Shown here one piece after another: positions 6,113 through 11,488 of a stretch of 11,488 bases of DNA. The DNA is from UBA6770 sp965661115. Lineage in GTDB: Bacteria; Bacteroidota; Bacteroidia; Flavobacteriales_G; Salibacteraceae. The position numbers were made by a program, and so were the translations under genes. The notes under the pieces were generated by a model. That model saw nothing but the letters and a program-made list of their open reading frames with translations, was not told where the DNA came from and did no database searches. How positions within the stretch are numbered: position 1 is the first letter of the stretch; the number at the start of each line of letters is the position of its first letter. Where the stretch lies: positions 1 through 11,488 of the forward strand of contig CBFICO010000079.1 of assembly GCA_965661115.1 (NCBI GenBank), given 5' to 3'.

Positions 6113-7141
6113 GTGAATCTCAAGAACGATTTAATTCTAAAAGCTGCTCGAGGTGAGCAGACAGAAAGAGTCCCGGTTTGGCTCATGCGCCAAGCAGGAA
6201 GGATATTACCTGAATATAGAGCCGTAAGAGCCTCTTTATCTGGGTTTAAAGAATTGGTTGAAACTCCAGAACTAGCTGCCGAAGTTACTATTCAACCCGT
6301 GGATATTTTAGATGTAGATGCGGCAATCATCTTTTCAGATATTCTGGTGATTCCCGATGCAATGGGATTACCTTACCGAATGGAAAAAGGTGTTGGCCCT
6401 ATCTTCGATAAAAAGGTTAAATCTGCAAGTGATGTAGAAAAGTTGAAGCTTGCTGATCCATACACAGAATTAAAATACGTTACCGATGCTATTTCAATCA
6501 CAAAGAAAGAATTGAATGGCAGGGTTCCTCTTATTGGGTTTGCGGGAGCACCTTGGACCATCCTTTCATACATGATTGAAGGGAATGGCTCAAAAACATT
6601 TTCGGAGGCGCGAAAGTTTCTTTACACAGAACCACAAGGTGCTCACAAGCTTCTACAAAAGATTACCGACAGCACCATTGCATACCTAAAAGCTCAAATT
6701 AAAGCGGGAGCCGATATGATTCAGCTTTTTGATAGTTGGGCTGGTATTCTCCCTAAAGAACAATACTTAGAGTTTGGAGCGAGGTATATCAATCAGATTT
6801 GCTCTGAAATTAATTCGGTTCCGATTACTGTTTTTGCTAAAGGTGCGTGGTTTGCACTGGAAGAATTAGCCCAGGCAGATTGCAACACTATTGGATTAGA
6901 TTGGCATATTAATCCGAGTATGGCAAGGAGATTGATTGGGGAGGAAAAAACATTACAAGGAAATCTGGACCCTTGTTTGTTGTATGCATCTGATGATAAG
7001 TTAGTAAGTCAAACAAAGGAAATGCTTAAATCCTTTGGTGGGCAAAAGCATATTGCTAATCTTGGTCACGGAGTATATCCTGATACAAACCCAGAGAAGG
7101 TGAAATTATTTATTAAAACAATTAAAGACTATAAATTTTAG
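6113..7141 (+). CDS. hemE: Uroporphyrinogen decarboxylase
   Basis: Removes the four acetate carboxyl groups of uroporphyrinogen III to give coproporphyrinogen III, in cytoplasmic haem synthesis; no cofactor is needed. From GTG 6113 the protein has 342 residues, typical for the family, starting MNLKNDLILKAARGE as in homologues. The signature PVWLMRQAGR is at 21-30, with Arg26 and Arg30 binding substrate carboxylates. The catalytic Asp76 is in IFSDIL, Tyr153 in the GAPWTILSY region, Ser208 in QLFDSWAG, and His319 in NLGHGV. An in-frame TTG at 6086 would add nine unrelated residues (MSTVYYYCS) and lies upstream of the possible promoter. It heads a tight unit: the next gene starts three bases after its stop. 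No other haem gene is in the window. Confidence 0.96.
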   Translation: MNLKNDLILKAARGEQTERVPVWLMRQAGRILPEYRAVRASLSGFKELVETPELAAEVTIQPVDILDVDAAIIFSDILVIPDAMGLPYRMEKGVGPIFDKKVKSASDVEKLKLADPYTELKYVTDAISITKKELNGRVPLIGFAGAPWTILSYMIEGNGSKTFSEARKFLYTEPQGAHKLLQKITDSTIAYLKAQIKAGADMIQLFDSWAGILPKEQYLEFGARYINQICSEINSVPITVFAKGAWFALEELAQADCNTIGLDWHINPSMARRLIGEEKTLQGNLDPCLLYASDDKLVSQTKEMLKSFGGQKHIANLGHGVYPDTNPEKVKLFIKTIKDYKF

Positions 7142-7144
7142 AAT

Positions 7145-8278
7145 ATGAAAAAGTCAGTTTTAGCCATAATTATGGCGGTATCATTTGTTGGAAGCATAAA
7201 TGCTCAAGTCAACAAAATTTTAAACCCAAATTTTGATAATGTAGAAAAGAAGGTTAAATCTCCTGGAAGCATTGAGCTAGCTACAGAATGGTACTCCCCA
7301 GAAGGGACGCCTCCAGCAGATTTATACGAAGCTGGCGCCAAAAAAGAAGAAGTAGCTATTCCTTTAAATGTTAGAGGTAGAGCCGAAACTAAAGAAGGTC
7401 AGCACTATGCAGGATTTTTGGCTTATTCAGAAAGAGAGGCAAAACCGAGAACTTACCTGCAAACTAAACTTCCAAAAAAGTTAGTTGAAGGTAAAAGATA
7501 TTGTATTAAAATGCACGTCTCGTTAAGTGATATTTCAAAATATGCTTGTGACAACATAGGAATGTATGTTTCTGGAAAAGCAATTAAAGCTAAGGATATT
7601 GAAGCTTTCGATATTACCCCCCAATTAACGCATTCTGGAAACATGATAGTTGAAGATATGTTTGATTGGGTTGAGGTTTGTGTTCCTTATACTGCTGATG
7701 GAACTGAGCGTTACGTTACAATCGGAAACTTTGCTCCGCAATCTGCTGTAAAGACTAAAAAAATGAGACGCCCGAGAGAGTTTAAGATTCCACAAACTAG
7801 AGATGCGTATTATTTTGTTGATGCAGTTTCGGTTATCGCTACTGGTCATTTAGATGCTCCTTGCGATTGTATGGTGGAGCCAGAAACTGGTCCAGAGTTG
7901 GACGTAGTTTATACTAAAAACGTATCTGAGGATATTGAAGGAGAACCAAAAGAAAGAATTGAGCACGTAGTAGTTCACTTCAAAAAGAACTTGGCAGTTT
8001 TAGGTGATCAGGACAAAGGATCATTAGACAGAGTGGCAACAATTTTAACTGAAAATGCTGACTTGAATATTGAATTGGTAGGTCATTGCGCACAAACAGA
8101 ATTGGAGTCTATAGCTGATGATAGAGCTAAAGCAGCTTACACTTATTTAGTTACAGATAAAGGAATAGATGCAAATAGAATAAGCCACAGAGGTGATGGA
8201 TACAATAATCCAAAAGTTGATGGTTTAGATCCTCAAGCTAATGCTGAAAACAGAAGAGTTCAAATATTAGTGAAGTAA
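7145..8278 (+). CDS. OmpA-domain envelope protein with N-terminal beta-sandwich (first of tandem pair)
   Basis: A 377-residue secreted protein with signal peptide MKKSVLAIIMAVSFVGSINA, cleaved before QVN. Residues about 22-232 form a beta-rich domain that begins ILNPNFD and ends AYYFVDAVSVIATG, the pattern of galactose-binding-like domains in Bacteroidota envelope proteins. A short DAPCDCMVEPE linker follows. Residues about 272-377 are an OmpA-like domain: VVVHFKKNLAVL, LNIELVGHC, ADDRAKAAYTYL, GIDANRISHRGDGYNNP and ENRRVQILV. The canonical GHTD is GHCA here, so the aspartate that holds the diaminopimelate of peptidoglycan is replaced by Ala316, while the partner Arg327 and the final NRR are kept. 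It is three bases from hemE and directly joined to a paralogue. Probable role: periplasmic or outer-membrane structural protein; peptidoglycan binding is uncertain. Confidence 0.88.
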   Translation: MKKSVLAIIMAVSFVGSINAQVNKILNPNFDNVEKKVKSPGSIELATEWYSPEGTPPADLYEAGAKKEEVAIPLNVRGRAETKEGQHYAGFLAYSEREAKPRTYLQTKLPKKLVEGKRYCIKMHVSLSDISKYACDNIGMYVSGKAIKAKDIEAFDITPQLTHSGNMIVEDMFDWVEVCVPYTADGTERYVTIGNFAPQSAVKTKKMRRPREFKIPQTRDAYYFVDAVSVIATGHLDAPCDCMVEPETGPELDVVYTKNVSEDIEGEPKERIEHVVVHFKKNLAVLGDQDKGSLDRVATILTENADLNIELVGHCAQTELESIADDRAKAAYTYLVTDKGIDANRISHRGDGYNNPKVDGLDPQANAENRRVQILVK

Positions 8279-9343
8279 TTGCTCAAACGCATTTTAATTA
8301 TATGCTGGTTGTTTCCAGCGAATTTATTAGCTCAAAACCTGGTTCCAAATCCGGGTTTTGAGCTTTTTTATGATTGCCCAACTGGTTTACGCCAACTATC
8401 CAAAACTCAAAAATGGTACTCTGGAAATACGGGTACGCTAGAATACTTTAGAAAGGATTGTAATTTTTCTGATACAGAACCACACTCTGGTAAAGGCTAT
8501 ATTGGGGCTATTTTGTTTGGAGGTTACACTGATGCAATTGAATACGCAGGAGTTGAATTAACGGATTCTCTAAAAGCCAATCACCAGTATTGTGCATCTT
8601 TTCATATTAAAGCAGGAGAGTCATTTACCTACATCGATCAAATTGGTATGTTGTTAACCCCAAATAAAATCCAATTGGATTATTGGGCACCAATCGAAGA
8701 ATCGCCCCAGGTAAAATCAAAGTACGCCGAACCCATAGTGCCTGAACTTGGCTGGATAAAATTAAGTGATGAAATAATAGCGGACGGCGGTGAAAAATTC
8801 TTGCTAATAGGAAATTTTATTGAACCCGATAAACACGTTAAAGAGATAAACGAGTTTTTCGATTACCCTGGTCTGGGTTGGAATTCCTATTATTTTATTG
8901 ACGACGTTTCAGTTATTGAACTTAAGGATAATGAAACCTGCGAGGATTTGGTGGTGGCCCCAGCAGTTGTTTCAGACCTACCTTCAAAAGATACTATCAA
9001 ACTTAGTAACACTTTTTATTTCGATTCAGATAGGTACGAATTGTCCCAAAATGAATTTGACCGCCTAATAAAATGGAAAATTGAATTGAGGGGCTTTGAG
9101 GTAATATTCTCTGAATTGGAGGGAAATACAGACTCGAGTCACTCTGATGCTTATAACTTGTTACTTTCCGAAAATCGTTCGGAATACATTTTATCTATCT
9201 TAGGCAGCGCGTTAAACGATTCTCCGTTGGTTAATAATAATGGTGAATCAAAACCAGTTTCCGAAAACGAAACTGAAAAAGGGAAGCGCTTAAATAGAAA
9301 TGTTCAAGTAAAAGTTATAGGCTTTGATAAACAAAAACGATAA
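8279..9343 (+). CDS. OmpA-like envelope protein with N-terminal beta-sandwich (second of tandem pair)
   Basis: A 354-residue protein that begins with TTG immediately after the stop of the previous gene; no ATG is in frame near the N-terminus. The signal peptide MLKRILIICWLFPANLLA is followed by QNLVPNPGFELFYDCP, the hallmark start of a Bacteroidota beta-sandwich, which ends at SYYFIDDVSVIEL (203-215). Residues about 240-347 are a diverged OmpA-like domain: NTFYFDSDRYELS, then EGNTDSSHSDAYNLLLSENR, and LNRNVQVKV. Asp285 and Arg300, the expected peptidoglycan-binding pair, are present, but GHTD is GNTD and the final NRR is NRN. It has the same architecture as its neighbour with low identity, so this is an old duplication. 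A strong terminator-like hairpin lies within codons 17-31. The transporter gene overlaps its end by 20 bases. Function is probably cell-envelope anchoring. Confidence 0.83.
   Translation: MLKRILIICWLFPANLLAQNLVPNPGFELFYDCPTGLRQLSKTQKWYSGNTGTLEYFRKDCNFSDTEPHSGKGYIGAILFGGYTDAIEYAGVELTDSLKANHQYCASFHIKAGESFTYIDQIGMLLTPNKIQLDYWAPIEESPQVKSKYAEPIVPELGWIKLSDEIIADGGEKFLLIGNFIEPDKHVKEINEFFDYPGLGWNSYYFIDDVSVIELKDNETCEDLVVAPAVVSDLPSKDTIKLSNTFYFDSDRYELSQNEFDRLIKWKIELRGFEVIFSELEGNTDSSHSDAYNLLLSENRSEYILSILGSALNDSPLVNNNGESKPVSENETEKGKRLNRNVQVKVIGFDKQKR
8329..8369 (+). terminator. Intrinsic-terminator structure inside the second OmpA-like gene
   Basis: The arms AGCTCAAAACCTGG (8329-8342) and CCGGGTTTTGAGCT (8351-8364) pair over 14 positions, 13 Watson-Crick and one G-T, around the 8-base loop TTCCAAAT. 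Six T in a row (8364-8369) follow directly. This is the best terminator-like structure in the window, yet it lies inside codons 17-31, at the signal-peptide cleavage site. A smaller hairpin (GCTGG/CCAGC, 8304-8319) precedes it. The first bases of the gene (GCTCAAA, 8281-8287) repeat part of the 5' arm and could pair with the 3' arm instead. Confidence 0.6.
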
Positions 9344-10637
9344 AAAACTTCAATGGGCATGGGCCTTTTACGATTGGGCCAATTCCGTGTACCCACTGGT
9401 AATAACCACCGCAATTTTCCCAACTTTTTATCAAGCTGTTACTTCCATTACCGACGATAATGATAAAGTACTTTCCGATCAGGTTGAGTTTTTCGGTCGT
9501 ATGTTTTCCAACTCAGAATTGTATTCCTATGTTATTTCAGCTTCTTTTTTGGTGGTTTCATTTTTAAGCCCAATGCTCTCAGGGCTTGCCGATTATTGGG
9601 GGAATAAGAAGTTTTTCCTGAGATTATTTTGCTACCTAGGTGCTTTATCATGTGGCTCACTCTACTTTTTCAACATCGATTATTTGGAGTTATCTATGAT
9701 TTCTGTTTTTACGGCAAGTATTGGGTTTTGGGGTAGCTTGGTGTTTTATAATGCGTATTTGCCAGAGATTGCTGAACCAAAAGATCACGATAAACTCAGT
9801 GCTAGAGGTTTTTCACTTGGCTACATTGGTAGTGCGTTGTTATTAATAATCGTATTGGTTTTAATAATGGTTGGCGGCATGAATGCACGGTGGTCATTTG
9901 TAATTGTAATGTTTTGGTGGATCGGCTTTGCGCAATACACTTTAGCTAAATTACCCAGCTTTACTTACCATAAAAAAACGGATAAACATAAACTCTGGAA
10001 AGGACTTCAAGAACTTAAAAAAGTTTGGGATGAACTTAAGCACATAAAGCTGATTAAGAGATACTTACTTGCGTTTTTTGTTTATAGCATGGGAGTGCAA
10101 ACGGTTTTATTAATGGCTGTTTTATTTGCTGCTAAAGAAGTAGATTGGGGAGACGATGCAGCCGGTAAAACGGGCTTAATTGTTTCAGTGCTCATCATTC
10201 AATTTATTGCCATTATTGGTGCGGCTGCATTTAGCCGTTTATCAAAAAGATTAGGAAACGTAACAGTACTAAAAGGAGCCGTAAGTCTTTGGTTTTTAAC
10301 TTGTGTTTGGGCGTACTATATTGTTACCCCAACAGATTTTTACATTACTGCAGCTATTGTTGGTTTTGTGATGGGGGGAATACAAGCCCTTTCCAGAAGT
10401 ACGTACTCCAAAATTTTACCCGAAACTGAGGATCACGCTTCCTACTTCAGTTTTTACGATGTTTTGGAGAAAATTGGAATTGTAATCGGAACCTTTTCTT
10501 ACGGATTTATTGAAGGTTTTACGGGTTCGCTTCGCAATTCAATTTTTGCACTTGGTACCTTTTTTATCGTTGGGTTAATTTTACTTTTCTTCATTCCTAA
10601 GCACAATTGGAATGACCCTACGATCAAGATTAAATAA
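9324..10637 (+). CDS. UMF1-family MFS transporter (Atg22-like)
   Basis: A 437-residue inner-membrane permease with about twelve hydrophobic segments. Family hallmarks are WAFYDWANSVYPLVITTAIF (13-32) at the N-terminus, FYNAYLPEIA (141-150), SARGFSLGYIGS (159-170) and GGIQALSRSTYSKILPE (351-367). These define the UMF1 group related to fungal vacuolar amino-acid exporter Atg22; the bacterial substrate is not known. A basic cytoplasmic loop (about 214-246) separates the two six-helix halves, as in other MFS proteins. The start is a TTG inside the end of the preceding gene, overlapping it by 20 bases; this places WAFYDWANS at the usual distance from the N-terminus, and no in-frame ATG is nearby. 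It is the last gene of the hemE unit, so its expression depends on read-through of the hairpin at 8329-8369 unless an internal promoter exists. Confidence 0.92.
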   Translation: MINKNDKKLQWAWAFYDWANSVYPLVITTAIFPTFYQAVTSITDDNDKVLSDQVEFFGRMFSNSELYSYVISASFLVVSFLSPMLSGLADYWGNKKFFLRLFCYLGALSCGSLYFFNIDYLELSMISVFTASIGFWGSLVFYNAYLPEIAEPKDHDKLSARGFSLGYIGSALLLIIVLVLIMVGGMNARWSFVIVMFWWIGFAQYTLAKLPSFTYHKKTDKHKLWKGLQELKKVWDELKHIKLIKRYLLAFFVYSMGVQTVLLMAVLFAAKEVDWGDDAAGKTGLIVSVLIIQFIAIIGAAAFSRLSKRLGNVTVLKGAVSLWFLTCVWAYYIVTPTDFYITAAIVGFVMGGIQALSRSTYSKILPETEDHASYFSFYDVLEKIGIVIGTFSYGFIEGFTGSLRNSIFALGTFFIVGLILLFFIPKHNWNDPTIKIK

Positions 10638-11445
10638 AATTCCTAATCTGTTCTTCTAAGACCTCTTTAGAAAACACATGCCCGCTTTTTAGTAGTACTA
10701 CCTCGCAGTTTTTGCTTTGTTTATTTACCCAATTTACAATTGGTTTTGAAGGGATTATTTTGTCGTAAACCCCCAATATAATTTTCATTTTGACTACACC
10801 TTGCTCTAATTGATTGGCAACTCTTTTTAAGTCGGGTCCTAACTTGCCGTGGGTTCTCCAAATTCTGTAAACCAATTCGCGTTTTTGCGCTGTTCCCATT
10901 TGTTCTTTTGCAAAATTATTTTGCCTGTGGCTAGCTAGTTTTAGGGATCGACTGGCATTGAAAAATGCATTAAAAATCCAAGGGTTTTTTATGCTAGCTT
11001 GGTGTAATGATTGCCCAACCATTGTTTGGCTAGCAAACCAATACCAGGGATTCCGTTTAAAGCCGTCTGGTGCAAAAAGTAAAATGCCTTTTAAGCTTAT
11101 TTTTTGCGAAGCTAAAACCGAAAGAGCGACTTTTCCTCCCAAGCTGTAACCAATCAAATAAGTTGATTTTATTTTTTCTTCAGGTATTATTTTTTCAATG
11201 CAGATGCTTAGATCATTATCTGATAAAATCTGGTTTTGCCCATAGTATTTTTCTCCGAATTTTGAGTTTCCGTGAAAAATCAAATTGACCGAAATCACTT
11301 TAATATTTGTAGGGTAGTTTAAATCAAAAAAATCGTGGGCATTTCTACCAAAACCATGAAAACATATCACTGCAGTTGAACCTTTTCCTTTCGAAAAATA
11401 TTCTAGCTCAATGTTTTTATGTTGAATGAATTTAGAGTTATCCAC
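10630..11445 (-). CDS. Alpha/beta hydrolase
   Basis: A 271-residue cytoplasmic protein of the alpha/beta hydrolase fold, with no signal peptide. The oxyanion stretch HGFGRN is at 30-35, the nucleophile Ser101 in GYSLGG (99-104), the acid Asp228 in LGVYDKIIP, and the catalytic His256 in KSGHVFSK, all in the correct order. A helical lid of about 60 residues (131-195, rich in Trp, Phe and Asn) separates the core halves. The substrate is unknown; esterase or C-C hydrolase activity is possible. It starts with GTG: the frame has a TAA three codons upstream and no earlier start, so the GTG is well supported. Its 3' end overlaps that of the transporter by eight bases in convergent orientation. Its own promoter is not evident in the 43 bases left before the window edge. 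Confidence 0.9.
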   Translation of the reverse strand: MDNSKFIQHKNIELEYFSKGKGSTAVICFHGFGRNAHDFFDLNYPTNIKVISVNLIFHGNSKFGEKYYGQNQILSDNDLSICIEKIIPEEKIKSTYLIGYSLGGKVALSVLASQKISLKGILLFAPDGFKRNPWYWFASQTMVGQSLHQASIKNPWIFNAFFNASRSLKLASHRQNNFAKEQMGTAQKRELVYRIWRTHGKLGPDLKRVANQLEQGVVKMKIILGVYDKIIPSKPIVNWVNKQSKNCEVVLLKSGHVFSKEVLEEQIRNFI

Positions 11446-11460
11446 AAACGTTTAAAACTA

Positions 11461-11487
11461 TTGGGTTTTCAAACAAGCTAAACCCGA
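11461..11487. repeat. Inverted repeat upstream of the hydrolase gene
   Basis: TTGGGTTT (11461-11468) and AAACCCGA (11480-11487) pair over eight positions with one G-T, around an 11-base loop. Read leftwards, a short TTTT follows about six bases after the stem, so it could end a transcript entering from beyond the window, or form part of the hydrolase 5' leader. The window ends one base later, so its context cannot be judged. Confidence 0.35.
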
Positions 11488-11488
11488 A

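Noticed and set aside
7213..7235. Inverted repeat CAAAATTT/AAATTTTG near the start of the first OmpA-like gene
   Set aside because: The position resembles that of the strong hairpin in the paralogue, but the stem is almost all A-T and no T-run follows, so termination is unlikely.
10490..10521. AACCTT/AAGGTT hairpin with four T near the end of the transporter gene
   Set aside because: Short stem, 17-base loop and a short T-run within a conserved coding region; much weaker than the structure at 8329-8369.
10627..10649. AGATTA/TAATCT repeat at the convergent transporter-hydrolase ends
   Set aside because: Six weak A-T-rich pairs, an 11-base loop and no T-run; expected by chance in such AT-rich DNA.
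10958..11288. Plus-strand frames opposite the hydrolase gene
   Set aside because: Shadows of the minus-strand gene, which has all catalytic motifs in the right order; no start signals or recognisable features.
1..11488. Mobile elements, CRISPR arrays, tRNA/rRNA genes, phage or defence systems
   Set aside because: Nearly all bases are in identified genes of core type; the longest gap (5805-6112) holds only the small lipoprotein gene, promoters and a short hairpin. No direct-repeat arrays or terminal repeats were seen.

Overview
The window is AT-rich, gene-dense chromosomal DNA from a member of the Bacteroidota, most likely order Flavobacteriales. The evidence is the house-keeping protein types (a Bacteroidota-style Tgt next to an LptF/LptG-family permease, then accA), several TAnnTTTG promoter -7 elements, very short leaders, lipoproteins with FSSC or FYSC lipoboxes, and OmpA-type proteins carrying an N-terminal 'NPxF' beta-sandwich. 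It looks like core genome. I see no insertion sequence, phage gene, CRISPR array, tRNA or rRNA.

Layout. 1-368 (-): 5' part of a membrane-anchored family 2 glycosyltransferase, cut by the window edge. 465-2679 (+): tgt and an LptF/LptG-type permease, four bases apart. 2680-3489 (-): ispE, abutting the permease stop to stop. 3562-4518 (+): accA, divergent from ispE. 4515-5804 (-): a large lipoprotein of unknown function, convergent with accA by 4 bp. 5896-6021 (+): a 41-residue lipoprotein. 6113-10637 (+): a tight four-gene unit made of hemE, two OmpA-domain envelope proteins and a UMF1-family transporter, with junctions of 3, 0 and -20 bp. 10630-11445 (-): an alpha/beta hydrolase, convergent with the transporter by 8 bp.

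The metabolic genes (queuosine tRNA modification, MEP isoprenoid pathway, fatty-acid initiation, tetrapyrrole synthesis) are standard. The second theme is the cell envelope: LptF/G-like permease, glycosyltransferase, two lipoproteins and two OmpA-like proteins. The hemE unit joins both themes.

Most interesting signals: (1) a near-perfect intrinsic-terminator structure (14-bp stem, T6 tract) inside the first 90 bases of the second OmpA-like gene, which starts with TTG directly after the preceding stop codon; this suggests translation-dependent termination inside the hemE unit. (2) A symmetric CAAAnnTAnnTTTG element at 435-448 in which two divergent -7 boxes share their TA. (3) A Tgt that keeps its catalytic residues but has lost all three zinc-binding cysteines. 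(4) An OmpA-like domain lacking the peptidoglycan-binding aspartate. I did not find a complete new multi-gene system.
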